Assembly: GCA_963850255.1 (NCBI GenBank)
Contig: CAWKLL010000029.1
Coordinates: 1 to 64,000 of the forward strand
Source: J054 sp963850255
Lineage (GTDB): Bacteria > Pseudomonadota > Gammaproteobacteria > Steroidobacterales > GCA-2729495
Direction: 5' to 3'
Length of the DNA stretch: 64,000 bases
Under the pieces are notes generated by a model, which saw only the letters and a program-made list of their open reading frames with translations, made no database searches and had not been told where the DNA came from. The position numbers and the translations under genes were made by a program. Numbering within the stretch: position 1 is the first letter of the stretch; every line of letters begins with the position of its first letter. Of this stretch, positions 42,412 through 51,422 are shown in pieces.

Positions 42412-43749
42412 GTGGATATAGCACCCGGCGGTAACGCCCCCATCGATCGCAGCGGCCGTCGTTTTGGTCCGGTCTGGCTGGTGCCCGGCGTCAGTATTGC
42501 CAACGGACTGTCTCTTGCATTTGCCGCCTATACCACCATTGGCTTGCTGACTTTCATCGCTACCGGTACGCCCTATGTACTGAATGCCAATCTGGGTATT
42601 CCGGTGGCTGACCAGGGGCAGTACACCGGCGACCTGCAACTTCTCAACGAAATCGTTTTGCTGATGGTGTTCGCCCCAGCCGGCATTCTGGCGGATCGCA
42701 TTGGCCGCCGGGGTGTCTATGCTTTTGGCCTGATGGCCATGGGTCTGGCCTATGTGCTTTATCCCCTGGCCACATCAATTTTGGAGTTGAGCGTCTATCG
42801 GGTTATCTATGCGGTAGGCATCGGCCTGGCTACCGGTATGCTCGGTACCATCATTGCTGACTACCCGCAGGATATTTCACGCGGCAAGATGGTGGCGATG
42901 ATCGGCATTCTCAATGGCGTGGGCGTCGTTACGGTCACCTTCACCATCGCCCGTTTGCCAGGCATCCTGGCCGACGCAGGTTACCCGCCGCTGGATGCGG
43001 GTCGCTACGCACATTGGGTGGCTGCCGGATTCTGTTTCCTGAGTGCTGTAGTAGTCGCCCTGGGCTTGAAGAAGGGCGCGCCGGTCCAGCGAGAGGAACA
43101 GCCGCCGCTGAAGGAGACCATGCTGGCTGGTGTCAAGGAAGGGCGCAACCCGCGCATTGCACTGGCTTACGCTTGTGCTTTTATCGCGCGCAGTGACCTG
43201 GTGGTGCTGGGTACCTTCACGACTTTGTGGGGTGCTACTGCCGGCATCGAGCAAGGACTGGACCCCGCGCGTGCGGCCGCCCGGGGCGCACAGATATTCG
43301 GCACTGCCTCGCTGGCTGCGCTGCTCTGGTTGCCGATAATCGGCGCCATTGTCGACCGAATGAACCGGGTTTCCGGCGTAGCGCTATGTATGTCCATCGC
43401 GGTGGTCGGCTTTTTGAGTACCCTGATGATTGATGATCCCCTCGATCGGGCCTCGCTGTTGTGGTTTGGGGTTTTAGGTATTGGTCAGATCAGCGCATTC
43501 CTCGGTGCCACGGTGTTAATCAGCTCCGAGGCGCCGGCGCGGGCGCGCGGTGCGGTGATTGGCATGTTCAATGTGTTCGGCGCCATCGGCATTATCGTGG
43601 CCGTAGGCATCGGCGGGCGCTTGTTCGATTCCGTTGCGCCATCAGCGCCGTTTGTTTTTATCGGCTTGATTACTGTGCCGGTGGTGATAATGGCACTGAT
43701 CGTACGCTGGAAGTCTCCAGGTCATATGCCTACTCCGGCGCAAGGCTAA
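42412..43749 (+). CDS. MFS transporter
   Basis: 445 aa from the GTG at 42412, which has AAGGA at good spacing; an ATG at 42352 in the same frame overlaps the aldehyde dehydrogenase end and is an alternative. Twelve helices; signature loop DRIGRRGVYAFGLMAMGLAYVLYP between helices 2 and 3. Similar throughout to the frameshifted transporter at 38.3-39.6 kb, including the segment matching GRKPIYVA...GLAYFLYP, so the two are paralogues. Likely imports or exports the substrate or product of the local pathway. Confidence 0.9.
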   Translation: MDIAPGGNAPIDRSGRRFGPVWLVPGVSIANGLSLAFAAYTTIGLLTFIATGTPYVLNANLGIPVADQGQYTGDLQLLNEIVLLMVFAPAGILADRIGRRGVYAFGLMAMGLAYVLYPLATSILELSVYRVIYAVGIGLATGMLGTIIADYPQDISRGKMVAMIGILNGVGVVTVTFTIARLPGILADAGYPPLDAGRYAHWVAAGFCFLSAVVVALGLKKGAPVQREEQPPLKETMLAGVKEGRNPRIALAYACAFIARSDLVVLGTFTTLWGATAGIEQGLDPARAAARGAQIFGTASLAALLWLPIIGAIVDRMNRVSGVALCMSIAVVGFLSTLMIDDPLDRASLLWFGVLGIGQISAFLGATVLISSEAPARARGAVIGMFNVFGAIGIIVAVGIGGRLFDSVAPSAPFVFIGLITVPVVIMALIVRWKSPGHMPTPAQG

Positions 43750-43758
43750 AAAGGTATA

Positions 43759-43783
43759 GCTGCTGACGCCGGTCGTCAGCAGC
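43759..43783. terminator. Hairpin between convergent MFS and copZ genes
   Basis: Nine-base perfect stem GCTGCTGAC / GTCAGCAGC with a seven-base loop, ten bases after the MFS stop and eleven before the copZ stop. No strong T run, so bidirectional termination is only plausible. Confidence 0.45.
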
Positions 43784-43793
43784 GCTTGTGGGC

Positions 43794-44003
43794 TCAGGCT
43801 GCGACGTCGAAACCTGCGTCTTCGATAGCTGCGACCAGGCCCGGGCGTTGAATCACGGCCGGATCAAAATCAATGGTTACCAGCTTGGCTTCCAGGTTGG
43901 CTTCCGCCTTGCTGACCCCTTCACGGCCGCCTAATGCGTTCTGGATGCTTTTGACGCAGCCGCCACAGGTCATGCCTTCGACTTTCAGTTGTACTTGTTC
44001 CAT
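43794..44003 (-). CDS. copZ: Copper chaperone, heavy-metal-associated domain
   Basis: 69-aa single HMA domain with metal motif GMTCGGC (Cys13, Cys16) and the usual beta-alpha-beta-beta-alpha-beta pattern ending EDAGFDVAA. Carries Cu(I) in the cytoplasm to the copper ATPase. GGGAG ribosome site. Starts 44 bases after copA on the same strand, so the two are probably co-expressed. Confidence 0.92.
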   Translation of the reverse strand: MEQVQLKVEGMTCGGCVKSIQNALGGREGVSKAEANLEAKLVTIDFDPAVIQRPGLVAAIEDAGFDVAA

Positions 44004-44047
44004 TGCTTAGCTCCCGTAGGTATCCATTTGTCAGTCTAATTCTAGCT

Positions 44048-46513
44048 TTACTGTTTGCCGTCGCGCATGAAGCCTGGCTTCCATCCGCGCAGCAACAGTG
44101 AATTGGTGACCACGCTTACGCTACTCAGCGCCATCGCTGCACCGGCTATGGCCGGGCTTAGCAAGCCAGCCGCAGCGAGCGGAATGCCGACTACGTTGTA
44201 AGCGAAGGCCCAGAACAGATTCTGTTTTATCTTCCGGAAGGTTGCCCGGCTTGCTTCGATAGCGCCAGCCACCAGTCGCGGATCGACCCGCATCAGCGTG
44301 ATACCGGCGGTTTCCATGGCGACATCTGTACCGCTGCCCATAGCGATGCCAACGTCGGCGGCGGCCAGCGCAGGTGCGTCGTTGATGCCATCGCCGATCA
44401 TGCCGACCTGGTACCCGGATGCGGATAGTTCCTGGACCGCTGCGGCTTTCTGTTCCGGGCGAACGCCGCCACGGGCCTCATTGACGCCGGCCTGGCGACC
44501 AATTTCTTCCGCTACCAGCGGCGCGTCGCCTGACAACATTAAGGTGCGCACACCCATGTCGTGCAGGCGTCGGATCGCTTCGGGTGATTCCTTTTTCAGC
44601 GGGTCAGCGATTGCAGCGCTGCCAAGCAGGCCATCTTGATCAGCGATCCAGACTACGGTCTGGCCGGCAGCCTCCAGTGTGCGTGCCTGATCCCGGGCGG
44701 CGCCAGGTTCCAGCCCATGTTCTGCCAGCAGGGCTTCATTGCCGATGAGGACTTGCCGATCAGCCACGTCACCCGTGACACCGCGCCCCGTATGACTGCG
44801 AAAATTCTCGACCCTGGCGAGCTGCAGGCCGCGCTCTTCAGCCGCTTCCTGTAGCGCGCGCGCCAGCGGGTGCTCACTACCCCGTTGTACCGTTGCGGCC
44901 AGCCGCAGCAGTTCGTCTTCGCTGCCGCGCAAAGCCTGAATGCTCATCACTTTGGGCCGGCCCTCCGTGAGGGTGCCGGTCTTGTCGAAAATAATGGCGT
45001 TGAGTCGATGCGCACGCTCCAGGGACGTAACGTCCTTGATCAGTATTCCTGAGCGCGCGGCGGCGCCGGTGCCGGTCATAATTGCCGTTGGCGTGGCCAG
45101 GCCCAGCGCGCAGGGGCAGGCGATGACCAGCACAGATACGGCGGCCACCAAAGCCGCCTCGAATCCGCCGCCGGTGAAATACCAGCCGGCAAAAGTGATG
45201 GCAGCAATGCTGACCACCGTGGGCACGAAAATCTCGCTGATCCGGTCGACCAGTCGTTGCACCGGCGCCTTGCCGGCCTGGGCATTTTCAACCAGCCGGA
45301 TAATCCGCGCCAGGGTCGAATCTTCGCCAACGTTGGTGGCCCGGACTTCCAGTAAACCGGTACCGTTGATGGCGCCGCCGGTCACGTTATCACCCGGCGT
45401 CTTTTCTACAGGCAGGCTTTCACCGGTAATCAGGGCTTCATCCAGTTCACTGCGACCGCCCACAACTTCGCCGTCTACGGGTACGCGCTCGCCCGGGCGA
45501 ATAATGACCAGGCTACCGCTACGTACTTCACTGATCGGGACTTCTGCTTCGCTGCCGTCATCGCGTCGCAGCCGTGCAGTTTCGGGTCGCAGGTCCATCA
45601 GCTGGCGAATTGCCGCGGTGGTGCCACGTTTGGCGCGCGATTCCATGAACTTGCCCAGCAGGACCAGGGTAATGATCACTGCCGAGGCTTCGAAGTAGAG
45701 CTTGCCCTGTGCAGCATTGCCCAGGGTTGCCAGCAAATACAGGCTATAGCCGAAGGCCGCGCTGGTACCCATGACCACCAGGACGTCCATGTTACCTGCG
45801 CGGTTGCGCAGGGCATTCCAGGCGCCACGATAAAAACGCGCGCCGATGACCAGTTGCACCGGGGTGGCCAGGGCCAGCTCCAGCCATGGCGACAGGCTGA
45901 TCATCGGGCCGGGCAATCCCGAGAGCATCTGGAAATGGGTAATCATCTGCGCGACCAGTGGCAGGGTCAGGGCCGCGGATGCCAGCAGCAGCCAGAGTTC
46001 CCGGCGCAGCTTCGCCTGCTCGCGTTCACGATGCTCGGCATCAACGCGTGCCTGTTCGTCGGCGGGGCTGACAATTCGCGCGGTATAACCGGCGCGTTCC
46101 ACGGCGGCTGCCAGCTCTTCGAGGCTTGCGCCGCCGGCCAGCACCGTGACATCGGCACGTTCCAGGGCTACATTCACATTGGCTTCGCTGACACCGGGCT
46201 GGCGACGCAGGGCTTTCTCGACGCGTGTCGAACAGGCACTGCAGGTCATGCCCTCGACGGGGAAGGAATAGGTTTCCTGGCCTACCTGGAAGCCGGCCCG
46301 GGCAACGACCTCGGCAATTCCCGGCAGGTTTATTTCGGCCGCGGTGAAGTCGACGGCGGCACGTTCCAGGGCAAAGTTAACATTGGCTTCGCGAATTCCG
46401 GGCGCCCGGCGCAAGGCCTTTTCAAGACGCGTGGCGCAGGCTCCGCAGGTCATGCCCTCAATGGGCAGATCGGCGTGGCCCAATGGCGCGTCTGCTAATA
46501 CGGCTGTGTTCAT
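44048..46513 (-). CDS. copA: Cu(I)-exporting P-type ATPase
   Basis: 821 aa inner-membrane P1B ATPase that exports Cu(I). Two N-terminal HMA domains: GMTCGAC at 20-26 and GMTCSAC at 88-94. Then transmembrane helices from ~172, TGES at 363-366 (actuator), CPC at 466-468 (transport site), DKTGT at 510-514 (phosphorylation), SEHPLA (nucleotide domain), GDGINDAPALAAADVGIAMG hinge, and the family-typical last helices. CPC plus two GMTCxxC indicates copper/silver rather than zinc. No MerR-type regulator is adjacent, and I see no clear CueR operator in the 180 bases upstream. Confidence 0.96.
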   Translation of the reverse strand: MNTAVLADAPLGHADLPIEGMTCGACATRLEKALRRAPGIREANVNFALERAAVDFTAAEINLPGIAEVVARAGFQVGQETYSFPVEGMTCSACSTRVEKALRRQPGVSEANVNVALERADVTVLAGGASLEELAAAVERAGYTARIVSPADEQARVDAEHREREQAKLRRELWLLLASAALTLPLVAQMITHFQMLSGLPGPMISLSPWLELALATPVQLVIGARFYRGAWNALRNRAGNMDVLVVMGTSAAFGYSLYLLATLGNAAQGKLYFEASAVIITLVLLGKFMESRAKRGTTAAIRQLMDLRPETARLRRDDGSEAEVPISEVRSGSLVIIRPGERVPVDGEVVGGRSELDEALITGESLPVEKTPGDNVTGGAINGTGLLEVRATNVGEDSTLARIIRLVENAQAGKAPVQRLVDRISEIFVPTVVSIAAITFAGWYFTGGGFEAALVAAVSVLVIACPCALGLATPTAIMTGTGAAARSGILIKDVTSLERAHRLNAIIFDKTGTLTEGRPKVMSIQALRGSEDELLRLAATVQRGSEHPLARALQEAAEERGLQLARVENFRSHTGRGVTGDVADRQVLIGNEALLAEHGLEPGAARDQARTLEAAGQTVVWIADQDGLLGSAAIADPLKKESPEAIRRLHDMGVRTLMLSGDAPLVAEEIGRQAGVNEARGGVRPEQKAAAVQELSASGYQVGMIGDGINDAPALAAADVGIAMGSGTDVAMETAGITLMRVDPRLVAGAIEASRATFRKIKQNLFWAFAYNVVGIPLAAAGLLSPAIAGAAMALSSVSVVTNSLLLRGWKPGFMRDGKQ

Positions 46514-46694
46514 GCTGATCCTGTTGGCCAGGCAACGGCCCTGGGCAAAATCTTAGAGGCCTGCAGGCCCGGCGGGCAATGCTTTGCATGCCGGGTTCAT
46601 GCTGCGGTGCCGTCCGCTTTAACCCTAATGAGCGGATATGGGGGCAGCCGCGGCAAATTTCCAGCCCGCACATGGCTTCGGGCCCGCCCGCCAC

Positions 46695-47444
46695 TTAGCG
46701 CGACGGCAGTTTGCTGCGTCGCCGTTGCTGGTGCATTTCGCGGATATAGGCGCCGAACAGGTCTTTTCCGATGGCCAGGGACTCGCCGATATAACGGTGC
46801 GTGTCGCGCTGAATCTCAGCAACGCGCACCTGGGCATTGCCGAGCTCCGACAGCTCACGCTGATTGCCGGCGTTCAGCAGCCAGCGCTCGATCATCGGCG
46901 CGTCCACTTCCAGGTGAAATTGCAGGCCGTAGACATTGTCCCCGTAACGAAAGGCCTGATTCCTGCAATCGGGCGAGGAGGCCAGTAGCTGCGCGTGATC
47001 CGGAAGGTCGAAGGTATCGCCATGCCATTGAAAAATTTTCTGATGATCACCCAGCCGCCGAAACAAGGGGTCTGCGCGTCCAGCGGCGGTGGGATACAGG
47101 TCGTACCAGCCGATTTCCTTGACCGGGTTCTTGCGCACCCGGGCACCCAGAGCGCGGGCGATCAGTTGTGATCCCAGGCAGATACCCAGCACTGGCTTGC
47201 CGCTGGCGATAGCGGCCTGGATGGTATCGATCTCGCGGTGAAGATGTGGGTAACGGTCAGACTGGTCGCAGTTCATCGGCCCACCCAGAACCACCAGCCC
47301 CTGGTAGCGACTGATATCGGGCAGCGCGTCGGGCTGGCGACTGAAATTTACATAGCGAATGCGAAACCCGGCCGCGCGCAACAGCGGATCCAGGCTGCCC
47401 AGAATTTCGTGAGCGACATGCTGAAAAACCAGCAGGCGACGCAT
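46695..47444 (-). CDS. Class I glutamine amidotransferase-like protein
   Basis: 249 aa. GATase-1 triad visible: Cys in KPVLGICLGSQLIARALG, His and Glu in YGLQFHLEVD. The fold matches stand-alone GMP-synthase-like amidotransferases (YfeJ/YLR126C type), with QGLVVLGGPMN at the oxyanion region. Synthetase partner absent; possible roles include glutamine- or gamma-glutamyl-hydrolysis. A pseudogene remnant follows upstream on the same strand. Function unknown. Confidence 0.85.
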   Translation of the reverse strand: MRRLLVFQHVAHEILGSLDPLLRAAGFRIRYVNFSRQPDALPDISRYQGLVVLGGPMNCDQSDRYPHLHREIDTIQAAIASGKPVLGICLGSQLIARALGARVRKNPVKEIGWYDLYPTAAGRADPLFRRLGDHQKIFQWHGDTFDLPDHAQLLASSPDCRNQAFRYGDNVYGLQFHLEVDAPMIERWLLNAGNQRELSELGNAQVRVAEIQRDTHRYIGESLAIGKDLFGAYIREMHQQRRRSKLPSR

Positions 47445-47494
47445 GGCCTAAGGACTCTGAAAAAAGCGCAGCTTCCGACAGGCTGTCAGCGCTG

Positions 47495-48060
47495 TCAATC
47501 GTTGCCCGGCGGACTGCCCTGGTGTTCGGAAATTCCCGGCGCTGGCTGCACACCGCCTTCCCGATTTAAAAGCACGGCGCAGCCCTTCAAGCCCGCCGGT
47601 GTAATCAGGTTGAGCAGGAAGGCCGTGAACACCAGTGCCGAGAAGGTTGCCTGGTCGAGGGCACCGCGGGCCAGGCCCAGCGAGGCCAGGATAAAAGCCA
47701 TCTCGGCTCGCCCGCACATACCGACGCCCACGGTCAGAGATTCGGCCCAGGACAACTGCAGGCGTCGGGCCATGACCCCGGCGCTAAGAATCTGGCCAAC
47801 GACTACGGCAAAGGTCAGGGTCAGCAAAAATTTGAGGCCGGCATCTTCGCCCAGATCGAAGGTGATATTAAAGCCAAGGCTGATGAAAAAAATCGGACCA
47901 AGGAATGAATAGGCGATGCCATACAGTCGATCGCGCACGATACTAAACAAATTACAATTGACCACGCGCTCTTCGAAAAACAGGCCGGCCAGGCAGGCGC
48001 CTGACGATGCGTAGTTTCCCGCATCGTACCCGCGCTGGCGCGCGAGGCTGCCGGTGCGCG
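47495..48060 (-). pseudogene. 5'-truncated CPA2-type Na+/H+ (or K+/H+) antiporter remnant
   Basis: Only the C-terminal ~175 residues of a CPA2 antiporter are left. Recognisable pieces: GACLAGLFFEERVVNCNLFSIV, DRLYGIAYSFLGPIFFISLGFN, GMCGRAEMAFILASLGL, ALVFTAFLLNLITP. The first half (about six helices) is missing; homology ends against the stop of the omega-amidase gene at 48061. A GTG at 47967 could start a 156-aa peptide but it would lack the ion-translocating core. Best read as a deletion remnant. Confidence 0.75.
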
Positions 48061-48843
48061 CTAGCCAAGGTCATCCAGCGTGAAGGCATCGGCATCCCGA
48101 TGGGCGGGAAACTTTTCACGATAGCGTTGCAGGGCAGCGCTATCCAGGCGCACGTCTAACACGGCTGGCTTGTCTTCGGCATTCGCCAGGCGAGTGCCGA
48201 GGTAGTCCCAGACGCCGCTGTCACCACAATAGTCGATGTCTTTGCCGTCGCGACCCACACGATTAACCGCCGCGACATAGCAGAGATTTTCCACGGCCCG
48301 CGCCGGCAATAGCGTCTGCCAGGCAGAGCGTCGCGATTGCGGCCAGTTGGCCACGTAAATCAGCAGGTCGAATTCATCGGCACCGCGGCTCCAGACCGGG
48401 AAGCGCAGGTCGTAGCAAATCAGCGGAAACACTCGCCATGCGCCCAGCTGAAAAACGGGGCGTTGGGTGCCTGCAGAAAATACTTTATCTTCGCCGGCCA
48501 TACGGAACAGATGACGCTTGTCATAGTGACCGCTTTGTCCATCGGGCGGCATCCAGATCAGCCGATTAAAGTAAGCGTCTCCCGACTTGATGATCAGGCT
48601 GCCGGTAATGGTCTTGTTTCTATGCCGGGCCTGATCGCGCATCCACTGCACGCTGACCCCGTCCATAGTCTCTGCCTGTTCGCCGGCGGCCATGGTGAAG
48701 CCGGTGGTGAACATTTCCGGCAGCACCAGTAATTCGCTGTCCTGGCCAGCCGTGTCCATCAGTGCTTCCAGTCGCCTGCGATTTTCGGCCGGTGCATGCC
48801 ATTGCAGGGGCGTCTGAATCAGGCTGAGGGTCAGATCGCGCAC
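48061..48843 (-). CDS. Nitrilase-family omega-amidase (YafV-like)
   Basis: 260 aa carbon-nitrogen hydrolase. Catalytic triad visible: Glu in LVLPEMFTTGF (~43), Lys in GHYDKRHLF (~108), Cys in PLICYDLRFPVW (~142). The length and RHLFRMAGED pattern fit omega-amidases that hydrolyse alpha-ketoglutaramate and alpha-ketosuccinamate. GTG start overlaps the aminotransferase stop by 13 bases. The pairing with a glutamine/methionine transaminase supports the transaminase-omega-amidase route of methionine salvage. Confidence 0.9.
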   Translation of the reverse strand: MRDLTLSLIQTPLQWHAPAENRRRLEALMDTAGQDSELLVLPEMFTTGFTMAAGEQAETMDGVSVQWMRDQARHRNKTITGSLIIKSGDAYFNRLIWMPPDGQSGHYDKRHLFRMAGEDKVFSAGTQRPVFQLGAWRVFPLICYDLRFPVWSRGADEFDLLIYVANWPQSRRSAWQTLLPARAVENLCYVAAVNRVGRDGKDIDYCGDSGVWDYLGTRLANAEDKPAVLDVRLDSAALQRYREKFPAHRDADAFTLDDLG

Positions 48844-49982
48844 AGTCGCTCCGCGGCGGCTTCCAGGGTGTCATTGTGCTTGGCAAAACAAAATCGCAGT
48901 AGTGTTTGCTTTGCAGGTACCTCGGCTTGAAACACCGATACCGGAATGCAGCCGACCCCATACTCGCGCGTGACCCGGCAGGCGAAATCAACGTCAGCTT
49001 CGTCGCTGATGTTGCGATAGTCCGCAATCTGAAAATAACTTCCGGCTGACGGGCGCAAAATGAAACGCGACTTGTCCATCAGCTGCCTGAAGCGGTCGCG
49101 CTTGGCCTGGTAGAAATCAGACAGTTCAAGGTAGTGCTGCGGATCCGAGACCAGGTAGTCCGCCAGCGCATATTGCAACGGCGTAGCGACGCAAAACTGT
49201 ACAAACTGATGGACGCGTCGAAACTCAGCCGTGAGCGGCGAGGGCGCTACTACGTAGCCAATTTTCCAACCCGTTGCGTGGTAGGTCTTGCCGAATGAGG
49301 AAACGGTAAGACAGCGGTCCGCCACTTCGGGGTAACGCAACAGGCTTTCGTGCCGCTGGCCGTCAAATACCATGTGCTCGTAGACCTCATCGGCCAGCAC
49401 CAGCAAATCATGCTCAATCAGCAGCGCAGAAAGCGCCTGCAGATCCGCCCGGCTTAGCACAGCGCCCGTCGGATTGTGCGGGTTGTTGATTATCAGCATG
49501 CGTGTGCGCGAGTTGATCGCTGCGGATACGCGATGCCAGTCGATGCTGAAGTCCTCAGCCTGCAGAGGCAGATGTACGGCGGTTCCGCCGGCCAGCCGGA
49601 TGGCCGGATCGTAGCTGTCATAGGCAGGGTCGAAAACAATCACTTCGTCGCCGGGGTGCACGAAGGCGGTGATGGCGGAGAACAGCGCTTCCGTCGCGCC
49701 GGAGGTTACCGTAACTTCACGCTTCGCATCGGTGTTGCGCGCATACAGGCGATGCGTTTTTGCTGCAATTTGCTCACACAGCGCTGGCAGACCAGCCATC
49801 GGCGCGTACTGATTGTGTCCGGCCCGCAGGTGATGGCTGACACGTTCCAGCAGGTCGGCCGGAGCGTCAAAGTCAGGAAACCCCTGCGACAGATCCACGG
49901 CACCACTGTCCTTCGCAAGCTGCGACATAACGGTGAAAATGGTGGTTTCGACGTCGGGAAGTTTGCTGCGCGCAAGCTGCAT
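48831..49982 (-). CDS. Methionine/glutamine-type PLP aminotransferase (YbdL-like)
   Basis: 383 aa from the ATG at 49982; the longer frame to 50159 has no support and reaches into the divergent gene. Class I aminotransferase of the kynurenine/glutamine transaminase K group: DLSQGFPDFDAP, QYAPMAGLPALCEQIA, NNPHNPTGAVLS, DEVYEHMVFDG, PLP lysine in SSFGKTYHATGWKIGY. Likely converts alpha-keto-gamma-methylthiobutyrate to methionine with glutamine as donor, leaving alpha-ketoglutaramate for the omega-amidase encoded just downstream. Divergent from the usp gene. Confidence 0.9.
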   Translation of the reverse strand: MQLARSKLPDVETTIFTVMSQLAKDSGAVDLSQGFPDFDAPADLLERVSHHLRAGHNQYAPMAGLPALCEQIAAKTHRLYARNTDAKREVTVTSGATEALFSAITAFVHPGDEVIVFDPAYDSYDPAIRLAGGTAVHLPLQAEDFSIDWHRVSAAINSRTRMLIINNPHNPTGAVLSRADLQALSALLIEHDLLVLADEVYEHMVFDGQRHESLLRYPEVADRCLTVSSFGKTYHATGWKIGYVVAPSPLTAEFRRVHQFVQFCVATPLQYALADYLVSDPQHYLELSDFYQAKRDRFRQLMDKSRFILRPSAGSYFQIADYRNISDEADVDFACRVTREYGVGCIPVSVFQAEVPAKQTLLRFCFAKHNDTLEAAAERLCAI

Positions 49983-50130
49983 AGCTGTGCTGTTCTCTCT
50001 GCTCGGACAATGAATTTGCCACGGCCCCTGACCGCTGTCGAATCGGTCTGCGGCCGGTTCCGCGTGCTTGAAGCTCGCAGCCGCGTGTGCCCCTGATATC
50101 ATCGACGAAAATCTCTTGGGGAGTGCTTGC

Positions 50131-50988
50131 ATGCGTGTCATTCTGGTGCCAGTAGCCAATCGGCCGGAATCAGCCCGGGCGCTGGATACGGCCTTTCAAC
50201 TCGGCGCACGTCTTGGTGCCGACATCATTGGTTGTCATATTCGTCCGCACCGGGAAAGTGCGGTAAAAATGCCATCATTGATGGGCGGTTCCGGGTCCGA
50301 GTGGGCAGCGCTGACCAAGGGCTGGAACGCCGAGAAGCTAAGTGCCGATGCGCAGGTCTTGTTTAGCCAGCGGGCTGAAAGGGCCGGCTACCGGGTGGCG
50401 CGGCGTCCGTCATCAGCTGACGAGTCCATCGCTATCTGGCAGGAACGGGTTGGTTCGCCCGAGAAAGTCATGCCCATTGTGGGTCCCATGTCCGACCTGC
50501 TGGTGCTCTCCCGCCCAGCCGCCAAAGGTGGGCGTCTGGCTTCCCTGTTTCTGATGGAAGCCTTGCTGCGCGCCTGCCGACCGGTATTAATTCTGCCGCA
50601 AAAGAAGCTGGCCTCGCCGGCGCAGCATGTGCTGATTGCCTGGAATCAGAGTGCCGAGGCCAGTCGTGCCGTGGCTATGGCGATGCCGCTCCTGCGCGCT
50701 GCAACTTCCGTGAGCATTGCCGTATCGGGGGCCGAGAATGCGCTGGGTCCCAAGTCGTCGCATCTGCAGCGCTATCTGGCGCACCAGGGCATTACGGCCA
50801 GCGTTCAGCGAGGCCGGGGCCGTGATGCCGCCAAGGAAATAGAGTCGGCCTATGAAAAACAGTCGGCAGACGTGGTGCTGATGGGCGCCTATAGCCGGAG
50901 TCGACTGCGCGAGCTGATCTTTGGTGGCCTCACTGATCACATGCTGCGCCACTCGAAGCTTCCGGTGCTGATGTATCACAGTGGTTAG
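50131..50988 (+). CDS. Universal stress protein, tandem domains
   Basis: 285 aa from the ATG at 50131 with GGGGAG upstream. N-terminal domain starts MRVILVPVANRPESARALD; second domain from ~155 has HVLIAWNQSAEASRAVA and ends DVVLMGAYSRSRLRELIFGGLTDHMLRHSKLPVLMYHSG, with GGxTxxM-like ATP-site features. The first domain lacks an obvious ATP motif. An inverted repeat (ACTAAC / GTTAGT, 51021-51043) follows within 35 bases of the stop. Confidence 0.88.
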   Translation: MRVILVPVANRPESARALDTAFQLGARLGADIIGCHIRPHRESAVKMPSLMGGSGSEWAALTKGWNAEKLSADAQVLFSQRAERAGYRVARRPSSADESIAIWQERVGSPEKVMPIVGPMSDLLVLSRPAAKGGRLASLFLMEALLRACRPVLILPQKKLASPAQHVLIAWNQSAEASRAVAMAMPLLRAATSVSIAVSGAENALGPKSSHLQRYLAHQGITASVQRGRGRDAAKEIESAYEKQSADVVLMGAYSRSRLRELIFGGLTDHMLRHSKLPVLMYHSG

Positions 50989-51422
50989 CGGCCAGGCTTC
51001 AGCAGTGCCCATAAGTGATGACTAACCGTAATTAGCAGTTAGTCCTAAAAACCGTTATATCCCCGTTAACGTATGTTTGCGCTACTTCCCAGGTGGGCGA
51101 GCGTGCAGCGGCATAGGGGCATTGATCCTCCATTCCCGGCACCGTCGGGAATTCCAAGGCAGCCTTGCGAATCGCGCGGTTGTCTTCTTTTTGCCAAAGA
51201 TTTGGCTATATCCGCCGAGTTCTGTGTGATTGCGCACGCCGCCAGCCTTAGAGTGGTAGTCATGTTTGTCCAACAGACCATTGACTCGCTTACATTTTTA
51301 GAGAATTATGTCGCATCGCCCGTCAGTCGGGTCTTAGGGAAATTCGCGGCTTGTAGCCCGCTGATGCCGGAATTTTGGCATTGGCTGGATGCTGTCGCAG
51401 CAGGCAGAGCCGGGGGAGGGCC
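50989..51422. other. Intergenic region upstream of sigma-54 activator
   Basis: 434 bases with no gene I can support. It holds the ACTAAC/GTTAGT inverted repeat at 51021-51043 and a CCGTTA repeat near 51051-51068. An open frame from 51073 has low-complexity tail composition and no family resemblance. No clear -24/-12 promoter found. Confidence 0.5.

Noticed and set aside
51374..51392. TGGCA...TGC resemblance to a sigma-54 promoter
   Set aside because: The spacing between the GG and GC elements is two bases too long.
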